From a bacterium (lineage in GTDB: Bacteria; Bacillota; Bacilli; Lactobacillales; Streptococcaceae), in contig CAJNCI010000002.1 in the NCBI GenBank assembly GCA_905221215.1, forward strand, positions 124,001 to 188,000: a stretch of DNA of 64,000 nucleotides, written 5' to 3'. The notes below the pieces were generated by a model. That model saw only the letters and a list, made by a program, of their open reading frames with translations. It was not told the origin of the DNA and made no database searches. A program made the position numbers and the translations under genes. This document shows, piece after piece, positions 57,245 through 64,000 of the stretch. Position 1 is the first letter of the stretch, and each line of letters opens with the position of its first letter.

Positions 57245-58588
57245 TTATGGTTTGATACGGTGCAACATACGTGGAAATGGAATAGCTTCACGAATGTGTT
57301 TTGTTCCTGCTGCAAAGGTTACCATACGTTCGATACCGATACCAAATCCTCCATGTGGGACTGTACCGTATTTACGAAGGTCAAGGTAGAATTCATACTC
57401 TGTACGATCCATGCCAAGTTCATCCATCTTAGCAACAAGGGCATCGTAGTCTTCCTCACGCATAGATCCACCGATGATTTCTCCATAGCCTTCTGGAGCA
57501 AGCAAGTCTGCACAAAGCACGCGCTCTGGATTTCCAGGAACTGGTTTCATGTAGAAGGCCTTGATGGCTGCTGGGTAGTTCATGACAAATGTTGGTACAC
57601 CAAAGTGGTTTGAAATCCACGTTTCGTGTGGTGAACCAAAGTCATCGCCATGCTCAAGATGCTCATAGTCAGCATCTTCATCATTTTCATGCTCTTGCAA
57701 TAGGTCAATGGCTTGATCGTAAGTGATGCGTTTGAATGGCTCTGCAATGTAGCGTTTCAAGAGCTCTGTATCACGTTCCAAGGTTTCCAAGGCTTGAGGC
57801 GCACGGTCAAGAACACCTTGAAGAAGAGCTTTTACATAAGCTTCTTGCAAGTCAAGTGATTCATCGTGTGTCAAGTATGAGTACTCTGCGTCCATCATCC
57901 AGAACTCAGTCAAGTGACGGCGCGTTTTTGATTTTTCAGCACGGAATACTGGACCAAAGTCAAAGACACGACCAAGAGCCATAGCACCTGCTTCAAGGTA
58001 AAGCTGACCTGATTGGCTCAAGTAAGCTGGCGTTCCGAAGTAGTCTGTTTCAAAAAGTTCTGTTGAATCTTCTGCCGCATTTCCTGAAAGAATTGGGCTA
58101 TCAAACTTCATGAAGCCGTTCTTGTCGAAGAACTCATAAGTCGCATAGATAATAGCGTTACGGATTTGCATAACCGCTACTTGCTTACGAGAACGGAGCC
58201 ACAAGTGACGGTTATCCATCAAAAAGTCTGTTCCGTGTTCTTTTGGTGTGATTGGGTAGTCTTGAGATTCACCAATCACTTCGATGTCTGTGATATCAAG
58301 CTCATAACCAAACTTAGAACGTTCGTCTTCTTTGACAATCCCTGTCACATAAACAGAAGTTTCTTGGCTCAAACGTTTGATAACATCAAACTTCTCAAGC
58401 CCCACTTCTTCACCAAATTTTTCGACAAAGTTTGGTTTAAAGGCCACACCTTGGAAGAAGGCTGTTCCATCACGCAATTGCAAGAAGGCAATTTTCCCTT
58501 TTCCTGATTTGTTGGCAACCCAAGCGCCAATCGTCACTTCTTGACCAACATAGTCTTTTACATCAATAATCGTTACACGTTTTGTCAT
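57245..58588 (-). CDS. asnS: Asparaginyl-tRNA synthetase
   Basis: Charges tRNA-Asn with asparagine. 447 residues, class II. N-terminal OB anticodon domain ([23 protein letters not shown]); motif 2 [21 protein letters not shown]; motif 3 [11 protein letters not shown]-terminus [11 protein letters not shown]. Last gene of the ypmB-like/aspC/VOC/asnS operon, whose core order matches the ypmB-aspB-asnS order of B. subtilis. Confidence 0.97.
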   Translation of the reverse strand: MTKRVTIIDVKDYVGQEVTIGAWVANKSGKGKIAFLQLRDGTAFFQGVAFKPNFVEKFGEEVGLEKFDVIKRLSQETSVYVTGIVKEDERSKFGYELDITDIEVIGESQDYPITPKEHGTDFLMDNRHLWLRSRKQVAVMQIRNAIIYATYEFFDKNGFMKFDSPILSGNAAEDSTELFETDYFGTPAYLSQSGQLYLEAGAMALGRVFDFGPVFRAEKSKTRRHLTEFWMMDAEYSYLTHDESLDLQEAYVKALLQGVLDRAPQALETLERDTELLKRYIAEPFKRITYDQAIDLLQEHENDEDADYEHLEHGDDFGSPHETWISNHFGVPTFVMNYPAAIKAFYMKPVPGNPERVLCADLLAPEGYGEIIGGSMREEDYDALVAKMDELGMDRTEYEFYLDLRKYGTVPHGGFGIGIERMVTFAAGTKHIREAIPFPRMLHRIKP

Positions 58589-58606
58589 TATTTTTCCTTT
58601 TCTTTT

Positions 58607-58972
58607 TTATTCTTTATGGCAAACTACTTCTATATTGTTCCCATCTGGGTCAATCATAAAAGCAGCATAGTAAATCGGTTGCTCACTGCGATAGCCAGGA
58701 GCCCCATTGTCTCGCCCACCTGCCTCTAAGCCAGCCTCATAACAAGCCTGAACCTCTTCCTTATTTTCTGCTAAGAAAGCAAAGTGAATAGGATCTTGTG
58801 TCCCCTGAGCCAACCAAAAATCACCACCAGGATGAGGGCTATTTGGGGCAAGAAAACTGATTAGAGAACTAGTCCTAAAAGCCAATTCATATCCTAAAGG
58901 AGCGAGAAATCTCTTATAAAATCCTTCTGAAATGTGTAAATCCTTTACCTTAATTTCAAAATGATCAATCAT
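58607..58972 (-). CDS. VOC-family (glyoxalase/bleomycin-resistance-like) protein
   Basis: 121 residues. IDHFEIKVKDLHISEGFYKRFLAPLGYEL start, HFAFLAENKEEV, and YYAAFMIDPDGNNIEVVC end, the typical VOC metal-binding pattern (H...E). Substrate unknown. ATG 58972 lies inside the aspC 3' end; GTG 58978 in the same frame is an alternative. Translation is likely coupled to aspC, and asnS follows 18 nt later. It is an extra gene compared with the B. subtilis operon. Confidence 0.78.
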   Translation of the reverse strand: MIDHFEIKVKDLHISEGFYKRFLAPLGYELAFRTSSLISFLAPNSPHPGGDFWLAQGTQDPIHFAFLAENKEEVQACYEAGLEAGGRDNGAPGYRSEQPIYYAAFMIDPDGNNIEVVCHKE

Positions 58973-60152
58973 TCTCACTACCCATAAATGCTTTCAAGCG
59001 TTTAACTGCTTCTTTAAGCGTGTCTAGGTCTGTCGCATAGCTGAGACGAACATTTTCTGGTGCTCCAAATCCTGCTCCTGTAATCAAGGCCAGACCAACT
59101 TCTTCAAGAATAGCCGTTGTAAATGCTGTTACATCACTATAACCTTTCATCTCCATAGCTTTTTTGACATTTGGAAAGAGATAGAAAGCTCCTTGTGGTT
59201 TGACAACTTCAAAACCAGGGACTTCACACAAGAGTGGATAGATGGTATTGAGACGTTCCTCAAAAGCCTGACGCATGCTTTCTACAGTATCTTGCTCTCC
59301 TGATAGGGCTTCAACTGCTGCATACTGAGCTACTGCTGACGGATTGGAAGTTGTTTGACCTGCAATCTTGGACATGGCAGCAATAATGTCTGCTTCACCG
59401 ACAGCATAGCCAATCCGCCAACCGGTCATGGCATAGGTTTTAGACACACCATTGATGACAACTGTTTGCTTACGAATTGCTTCAGATAGGCTAGAAATCG
59501 GTGTGAATTCATGGCCATTATAGACCAAGCGTCCATAGATATCATCTGCTAGGATGAGAATATCCTTTTCTACAGCCCAGTTTCCGATTGCCAAGAGTTC
59601 CTCGCGAGTGTAAATCATTCCTGTGGGATTAGATGGCGAATTTAACACCAAAACCTTGGTCTTGTCTGTACGAGCTGCTTCCAACTGCTCTACAGTCACT
59701 TTAAAGTGATTGTCTTCCTTAGCAGGAACAAAGACGGGAACTCCCTCAGCCATCTTGACTTGGTCTCCATAGCTGACCCAGTATGGGGTTGGAATGATAA
59801 CCTCATCGCCAGGATTGACCACAGCCATAAAGAAAGTATAAAGAGAATATTTTGCTCCTGCAGCGACTGTCACTTGATTTGGCACTACAGAATAGCCGTA
59901 AAAACGCTCAAAGTAGCTATTGACCGCAGCCTTAAGTTCTGGCAGACCTGAGGTTACTGTATAAAAAGAAGCACGCCCATCTCGAATCGATGCAATGGCG
60001 GCATCTTGGATATTTTTGGGAGTAGTGAAATCTGGCTCACCCAAGGTTAGAGACAGGATATCTCTTCCCTCAGCCTTGAGTGCTTTGGCACGAGCTCCAG
60101 CAGCCAAGGTCACACTTTCTTCCATTTCTAAAACACGGTTGGATAGTTTCAT
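58965..60152 (-). CDS. aspC: Aspartate aminotransferase (class I PLP)
   Basis: Interconverts aspartate and oxaloacetate, feeding asparagine and aspartate supply. 395 residues. AAGARAKALKAEGRDILSLTLGEPDF, NSPSNPTGMIY, DDIYGRLVY and PLP lysine in NGVSKTYAMTGWRIGY. The ATG overlaps the upstream ypmB-like gene by 4 nt. Operon with asnS. Confidence 0.92.
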   Translation of the reverse strand: MKLSNRVLEMEESVTLAAGARAKALKAEGRDILSLTLGEPDFTTPKNIQDAAIASIRDGRASFYTVTSGLPELKAAVNSYFERFYGYSVVPNQVTVAAGAKYSLYTFFMAVVNPGDEVIIPTPYWVSYGDQVKMAEGVPVFVPAKEDNHFKVTVEQLEAARTDKTKVLVLNSPSNPTGMIYTREELLAIGNWAVEKDILILADDIYGRLVYNGHEFTPISSLSEAIRKQTVVINGVSKTYAMTGWRIGYAVGEADIIAAMSKIAGQTTSNPSAVAQYAAVEALSGEQDTVESMRQAFEERLNTIYPLLCEVPGFEVVKPQGAFYLFPNVKKAMEMKGYSDVTAFTTAILEEVGLALITGAGFGAPENVRLSYATDLDTLKEAVKRLKAFMGSEND

Positions 60153-60637
60153 AGGCCCTCCTTATTGACCAATGCTCCTGTTTCAAAATCTACTAGATAA
60201 AAATTAGAGCCTGACTTGACTTCCCAGATCGGCTTATCTTGATAACGGCCAAAGGTTATCTTGTCAATCTCGCCAGCTCCTTTTTCCTTAGAAACAGCTT
60301 CAGCTTTTTCTTGTGAAACACCTTGATTCAACTGATAAACGTATATCTTATGGTCATCTTTTCCAATCAGGACAGCAAGTGCTTCTTGTTTTTTATTACG
60401 ACCAAGAACGCTATAATAGGATTCTAAGCCATTGTATAAGTCAACCTGATCAGCCTGCTCTAATCCTGCATACTGCTGAGCTAATTTTTCTCCTTCACTT
60501 TTAGCTGTTTGATAGGGTTTCATACTCAGAAACACCAGATACAGAAAGGAAGCGCTGATAACCACAAACAAAATCGTCATCCCTAGACCATACTGCCACA
60601 GTAGATTATTTTTTGCTTTGTTTTGTCTTTTTTTCAC
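60149..60637 (-). CDS. YpmB-like membrane protein (DUF5590)
   Basis: 162 residues. One TM (about 13-38) and an extracytoplasmic region of two PepSY-like halves (KIYVYQLNQGVSQEKAEAVSKEKG, GRYQDKPIWEVKSGSNFYLVDFETGALV). Function unknown. The start is GTG 60637, 6 nt after a TAAAAT -10 box with TTGTAA at -35, with no Shine-Dalgarno, so the message seems leaderless. The first gene of an operon conserved with Bacillus. Confidence 0.8.
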   Translation of the reverse strand: MKKRQNKAKNNLLWQYGLGMTILFVVISASFLYLVFLSMKPYQTAKSEGEKLAQQYAGLEQADQVDLYNGLESYYSVLGRNKKQEALAVLIGKDDHKIYVYQLNQGVSQEKAEAVSKEKGAGEIDKITFGRYQDKPIWEVKSGSNFYLVDFETGALVNKEGL

Positions 60638-60643
60638 TCGTCT

Positions 60644-60672
60644 ATTTTACCATCTATTGGGCTTTATTACAA
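60644..60672 (-). promoter_or_regulatory. Promoter of the ypmB-like/aspC/asnS operon, leaderless spacing
   Basis: -35 TTGTAA (60667-60672), 17-nt spacer, extended -10 TGGTAAAAT (hexamer 60644-60649), then AGACGA and GTG. A BOX element starts 13 bp upstream. Confidence 0.7.
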
Positions 60673-60684
60673 GCGAATGCAAGA

Positions 60685-60797
60685 ATACTCTTCGAAAACC
60701 TCTTCAAACTACGTCAGCTTTATCTGCAACCTCAAAGCTATGCTTTGAGCAGCCTGCGGCTAGCTTCCTAGTTTGCTCTTTGATTTTCATTGAGTAT
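60685..60797. repeat. BOX element upstream of the ypmB-like operon
   Basis: 113 bp from ATACTCTTCGAAAACC to TTTTCATTGAGTAT. It contains the boxA segment CTTCAAACTACGTCAGCTTT and the boxC end GCGGCTAGCTTCCTAGTTTG. The middle forms a CTCAAAGCTATGCTTTGAG hairpin. No full boxB. Confidence 0.8.
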
Positions 60798-60894
60798 AAG
60801 CAACCAATTCTATTTCTTCCTTCAAAGCAAACAGATTTTTCTTGATTAAAACCGAGCAAGAAAAGTAAAGACAGCTCCAAAATCAACCTATTAA

Positions 60895-60919
60895 AAAACC
60901 TGAGCTTGTCACTCAAGTT
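60895..60919 (-). terminator. MFS gene terminator
   Basis: Minus-strand stem AACTTGAG / CTCAGGTT (one G-T pair) followed by TTTTAAT, about 18 nt after the stop. Confidence 0.7.
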
Positions 60920-60936
60920 TTCGTAAGTTCTTTACT

Positions 60937-62133
60937 TTATAGAATCACTTTATCATCCATTCTTTTAGCCATTTTTCCTAAAAAGACAGGTAGTAGAAGG
61001 CTAATTATGACTAAGAAGGATCCTAAATAAAGAAATGCTACTACAAAGCCTAAATGGTCAATCAACCAGCCTGTCAGTGGAAAGAACACAATCATACTCA
61101 GGCTAAACATCATAGAGTAGACACTCAGCATGGTTGCCCTTACTTCGCTTGGAAGGCGCCCTTGCAAATCATTGTCAAAAATCGGCTGAAAAAGAGCATA
61201 TAGAGCATTACTAATCAAATAAATCAAAATATAGATTAGAGGTGTTCCAAAGTAGGACAGCATATAGGTGACTCCAGTCAGCAGGACGAGAATAGGAAAA
61301 AGCTTCAAGACAGCATATTTCTTTCCAATCTTACTCGCTAGATAGACTGCGACGATATTTAAGAGACTACCAAGTAGCATAACTGCTGAAATTTGCCAGC
61401 TACTTAAATCTGGTAGCTGATTTTGATAGTAAAAATAAAACATGCACATGAGTACTCCGACAATCTGAGACAAAATCATCCAGTTGAACAGCATGGGATT
61501 TCGCCGCAACTCTTCCTTAACAGTCCAAATAATCTGTTTCATGGTCACACTATCAGTTTTTTCTACCTTGACAGTGGGTTCTTTCAGCATCCAAATCAAG
61601 ACAAGAACTATGATAGAAGTTGTAATCATGATATAGTAGGTCAGGTACAATTGACCATGGACAAAAAATCCTGCCAAAACGGTCCCCAAAGACCGAGTTC
61701 CTTCTGCTACTCCTGACATAAAACTTGAAATAGATAAGTAACGCTCCTTTAGTCCAGCCTCTACAGCCGAGTCATAGACCATTGCTGCGCTTGTGCCTGA
61801 ATCAAAATTATAAGATAAGGCACTCACCGCCATAGCTAGGGCATAAATCCAAAAATTCCCCTGCCCTGTCAACATGAGAATGGAAGACAGAATCCCTGCT
61901 ATTCTACTTAAATAAAGGTTGGTCTTATAGGAATAGCGGTCAGCTAACATACCAGATGGAATTTCACAGAGAAGACTGGTCGTATGAAAAATACTTTCCA
62001 GAAGTCCAATCTGCCAAAGAGACATTCCGTTTTGACTGAGAAAGAGAATCCAAAAACTGGTAATCCCTAAAAATGCAAAAAACTCAACTCCGGCCATCAG
62101 GCCAATATTTTTCCGATAATTTCTTATTAACAT
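60937..62133 (-). CDS. MFS transporter
   Basis: 398 residues from ATG 62133 with about twelve TM segments. LLESIFHTTSLLCEIPSGMLADRYSYK is the loop 2-3 MFS motif, and RATMLSVYSMMFSLSMIVFFPLTGWLIDHLG follows in the C-half. Substrate unknown; the type often exports drugs or metabolites. AAAGGAG lies 5 nt before ATG 62133; a start at 62178 is less likely. A TetR-like relic and an inverted repeat lie upstream. Confidence 0.85.
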   Translation of the reverse strand: MLIRNYRKNIGLMAGVEFFAFLGITSFWILFLSQNGMSLWQIGLLESIFHTTSLLCEIPSGMLADRYSYKTNLYLSRIAGILSSILMLTGQGNFWIYALAMAVSALSYNFDSGTSAAMVYDSAVEAGLKERYLSISSFMSGVAEGTRSLGTVLAGFFVHGQLYLTYYIMITTSIIVLVLIWMLKEPTVKVEKTDSVTMKQIIWTVKEELRRNPMLFNWMILSQIVGVLMCMFYFYYQNQLPDLSSWQISAVMLLGSLLNIVAVYLASKIGKKYAVLKLFPILVLLTGVTYMLSYFGTPLIYILIYLISNALYALFQPIFDNDLQGRLPSEVRATMLSVYSMMFSLSMIVFFPLTGWLIDHLGFVVAFLYLGSFLVIISLLLPVFLGKMAKRMDDKVIL

Positions 62134-62145
62134 CTTTTCTCCTTT

Positions 62146-62183
62146 AACAAGTGTATTATTATTTCTTTTGTCCGTCACTTGTT
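62146..62183. promoter_or_regulatory. Inverted repeat upstream of the MFS gene
   Basis: Perfect 8-bp arms AACAAGTG (62146-62153) and CACTTGTT (62176-62183) separated by 22 bp. It could be an operator of the lost regulator or a leader hairpin just before the RBS. Confidence 0.4.
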
Positions 62184-62312
62184 AATCTGTGCCTTACATG
62201 ATCTCCACCCCTTTTTAGAAGCATTCTTCAATGCCATTATTGTTCATTTAATGATTTATGAAATGATATCGGAAAATAACTGTTCTGCAGTTTCTATTGC
62301 GAGTTTTCTTGT
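62175..62312 (-). pseudogene. Probable TetR-family regulator relic
   Basis: One frame reads TRKLAIETAEQLFSDIIS, two stops close together, then TIMALKNASKKGWRSCKAQINK and stop. The first segment looks like the opening helix of TetR regulators (TRxxIxxAAxxLF). No start codon is seen and it is far too short. Position before an MFS gene fits a decayed local repressor. Low certainty. The remaining 62313-62524 holds only AT-rich sequence and a GTTGT/ACAAC pair near 62463-62484. Confidence 0.35.
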
Positions 62313-62524
62313 TTATTTTAGCACTTATGTCATCATATTACAAGAGAATATAGGAATGCTCTGCGAAAACCCAATGCATTCCAGTCGCAAGTGATTAGAT
62401 ATCCTGCAATTTTATAGTTTTACTTATCTTTGAGCAAATTTCTTGCAAGTTGCTTTGTTTTGTTGTAATCTATTTTATAACAACGAGAGAGTTCTCGGAA
62501 ATTTTAAGAAAAAGGAGACACATC

Positions 62525-63073
62525 ATGTCTAAAAAAGTATTATTTATCGTCGGATCTCTTCGCCAAGGTTCTTTCAACCACCAAATGGCGCTCGAAGCTG
62601 AGAAAGCACTTACTGGTAAAGCAGAAGTTAGCTATCTTGATTATTCAGCTGTCCCTCTCTTCAGTCAAGATTTAGAAGTTCCAACTCACCCAGCTGTAGC
62701 AGCTGCTCGTGAAGCAGTTCTCGCTGCGGATGCCATCTGGATTTTCTCTCCAGTCTACAACTTCTCTATCCCTGGTACAGTAAAAAACTTGCTTGACTGG
62801 TTATCTCGCGCCCTTGATTTGTCTGATACACGTGGCGCTTCTGCCCTTCAAGACAAGTTTGTCACAGTATCATCTGTAGCCAATGCAGGTCACGATCAAC
62901 TCTTCGCTATTTACAAGGACCTCTTGCCATTTATCCGTACGCAAGTTGTTGGTGATTTCACTGCTGCACGTGTCAACGACTCTGCTTGGGCAGACGGAAA
63001 ATTGGTTCTTGACGAAACCGTCCTAAACTCACTTGAAAAACAAGCTCAAGACTTGGTTAATGCTATCAAGTAA
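62525..63073 (+). CDS. NADPH-dependent FMN reductase
   Basis: 182 residues, flavodoxin-like fold. KVLFIVGSLRQGSFNHQMA is the FMN-phosphate loop and IWIFSPVYNFSIPGTVKNLLDWL the flavin-binding segment of the FMN reductase/azoreductase group. Reduces flavin or quinone-like substrates; the physiological one is unknown. ATG 62525 has AAGGAG upstream; a longer start at 62450 adds unrelated residues. Single plus-strand gene with strong terminator. Confidence 0.88.
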   Translation: MSKKVLFIVGSLRQGSFNHQMALEAEKALTGKAEVSYLDYSAVPLFSQDLEVPTHPAVAAAREAVLAADAIWIFSPVYNFSIPGTVKNLLDWLSRALDLSDTRGASALQDKFVTVSSVANAGHDQLFAIYKDLLPFIRTQVVGDFTAARVNDSAWADGKLVLDETVLNSLEKQAQDLVNAIK

Positions 63074-63083
63074 CTAACATAAT

Positions 63084-63139
63084 AAAAGCGAACAAGACTA
63101 CTTTTCTGCCACTCAGAAGACTAACTTGTTCGCTTTTTT
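63084..63139. terminator. Terminator between FMN reductase and yaaA
   Basis: 13-bp stem AAAAGCGAACAAG / CTTGTTCGCTTTT with an inner TTCTG/CAGAA hairpin and T6 on plus. The A-tract makes it usable from the other side too. Confidence 0.85.
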
Positions 63140-63195
63140 CTCATTTATAAACTAAAATAACTGATGATACATATTGTCAAATACAAAATATCTTT

Positions 63196-63924
63196 TCATA
63201 CTTCCTTAACAAAAACCAATTCCTGTGGTTGGGACAGGTCTTCTCTGTAGACAAATCCTGCAAAGCTTAAGCGGCGAGCCTCCTCCACTGTTTGTACTTG
63301 ATTTTCTATCAGTGCTGTTAGGAAGGCACCACGCGCTTTCTTGGAAATGGTTGAATGAATCTTCAACTGACCGCCTCTATCCTCCATGAATTTAAAGGTC
63401 ACCATCTTTTCTCTGATTTCCTTAGAAAATACGGTTTCAAACTCGGATGACAGGAGAGAGAAAATCACTTCTTCCTGCGTCACAGCCTCATCATAAGCTG
63501 ACTTCCAATGGCTCTTCAAAGTCTTACCAGCAACTTTTAACTTCATCAAAAAATCCAAACGGTGAGGGGCCATAGGCGACAAGGCTGGCACAACACCGTA
63601 CAAAGCCGAGGTAATGAAGACATGATTTTCAAGATAGACTTGTTCTGCCTCGGTCAATTTATCTCGCTTGATGTGGCGATACATGAGCCCATCAAAAAGT
63701 TTTAAGGCTGGGTAATGTTGAGCTATTTGCCTTTTCAAATCTTGGATATTTTGAAATTCTTCCGTAGCCTTCTCGGCTGATACCTTGTAAAAACTCTCCA
63801 ATTGACTAACAGAATAGAGGGCCAAGGCATCAAGCACATCCTGACTTTCTGGTCTTAAAAGAACAGCTTCAATACTTGGCAAATCTGTGTTCATTTCTTT
63901 TGCTGTTGGGATTAAAATTTTCAT
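63196..63924 (-). CDS. yaaA: Peroxide stress protein YaaA family
   Basis: 242 residues. MKILIPTAKEM start, LFDGLMYRHI, FITSALYGVVPALSPMAPHRLDF and GFVYREDLS end, all marks of YaaA/DUF328, which limits intracellular iron during peroxide stress in E. coli. The ATG lies 6 nt after an extended -10 with a -35 at 17 nt and no Shine-Dalgarno, so the mRNA is probably leaderless. Confidence 0.93.
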   Translation of the reverse strand: MKILIPTAKEMNTDLPSIEAVLLRPESQDVLDALALYSVSQLESFYKVSAEKATEEFQNIQDLKRQIAQHYPALKLFDGLMYRHIKRDKLTEAEQVYLENHVFITSALYGVVPALSPMAPHRLDFLMKLKVAGKTLKSHWKSAYDEAVTQEEVIFSLLSSEFETVFSKEIREKMVTFKFMEDRGGQLKIHSTISKKARGAFLTALIENQVQTVEEARRLSFAGFVYREDLSQPQELVFVKEV

Positions 63925-63930
63925 ATTGAT

Positions 63931-63959
63931 AGTGTAGCATATTTTTTAGCTACTACCAA
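63931..63959 (-). promoter_or_regulatory. yaaA promoter, leaderless spacing
   Basis: -35 TTGGTA (63954-63959), 17-nt spacer, extended -10 TGCTACACT (hexamer 63931-63936), then ATCAAT and ATG. Confidence 0.7.
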
Positions 63960-63971
63960 GAAATTCATCCG

Positions 63972-64000
63972 AAAAACCTCGGCTTGACCGAGGTTTTTTT
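63972..64000. terminator. Terminator at the right edge
   Basis: Stem AACCTCGG / CCGAGGTT with T-tracts on both strands. It probably ends the minus-strand gene outside the window; it could also act on plus. Confidence 0.75.

Noticed and set aside
62179..62394. 71-codon plus-strand gene upstream of the FMN reductase
   Set aside because: No RBS, ends without relation to neighbours, and lies opposite the TetR-like relic; composition gives no family.
1..64000. Prophage, insertion sequence or tRNA genes
   Set aside because: No transposase, integrase, phage structural gene or tRNA-like cloverleaf was seen on either strand.

Overview
The window looks like chromosome from a Mitis-group Streptococcus, close to S. 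pneumoniae and most like S. mitis. The reasons are an AT-rich genome, BOX repeats, a choline-binding protein, YSIRK signal peptides, an N-terminally anchored ZmpB-type M26 protease, AliB, and long blocks of gene order I recognise from pneumococcus. Gene order is from memory and no database was searched. Almost every gene is on the minus strand; only murE and a flavin reductase are on plus.

Layout. 1-4.0 kb: the 5' part of glucokinase with a LacI-type operator and a cre-like site, a secreted choline-binding protein with excalibur and phage-exclusion (Ltp-like) domains, a small alpha/beta hydrolase and a fused PabB/PabC enzyme. 4.1-13.1 kb: the zmpB metalloprotease, a coupled DUF436 gene and a LytS/AraC-type two-component system. 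13.2-15.7 kb: an extracellular methionine-sulfoxide repair operon (CcdA, thioredoxin-like lipoprotein, MsrAB). 15.8-22.6 kb: an acetyltransferase, NAD salvage (pncB-nadE), a small regulator/membrane pair, an ABC transporter, another acetyltransferase and two gene relics. 22.7-32.5 kb: an amino acid permease, greA, mltG, two acetyltransferases, murC, an unknown hydrophilic protein and a SNF2 helicase. 32.6-37.7 kb: trans-sulfuration enzymes behind a methionine-type operator, and the peptide-binding lipoprotein AliB. 37.9-41.1 kb: a MurJ/YtgP-type flippase and murE, divergently transcribed from overlapping promoters. 41.2-48.2 kb: housekeeping genes (ppaC, trmN6, a cvfD-like S1 protein, a HAD-cyclophilin fusion) and the rpsF-ssb-rpsR operon. 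48.3-56.8 kb: one giant LPXTG surface protein of 2838 residues. 57.2-64 kb: the ypmB-like/aspC/VOC/asnS operon, an MFS transporter beside a probable TetR relic, an FMN reductase and yaaA.

How the parts fit. Several genes serve the envelope: murC, murE and the flippase make and export lipid-linked wall precursor, MltG cuts new glycan, and sortase and choline-binding proteins decorate the wall. The CcdA/thioredoxin/MsrAB operon repairs oxidised exported proteins. AliB, the trans-sulfuration enzymes and the permease feed amino acid supply.

Most unusual signals: (i) a choline-anchored protein with a duplicated Ltp-like domain; (ii) a giant protein with three classes of tandem repeat lying between two core operons, with repeated boxes over its promoter; (iii) at least five genes whose start codon lies 6-7 nt after a good -10 box, implying leaderless mRNAs; (iv) a tandem array of about 50-bp terminator-like units after rpsR, with relatives around the nadE 3' end; (v) back-to-back murE/flippase promoters sharing -35 bases; (vi) a BOX element that supplies the msrAB stop codon. 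I did not find a clear new multi-gene defence or biosynthetic system.
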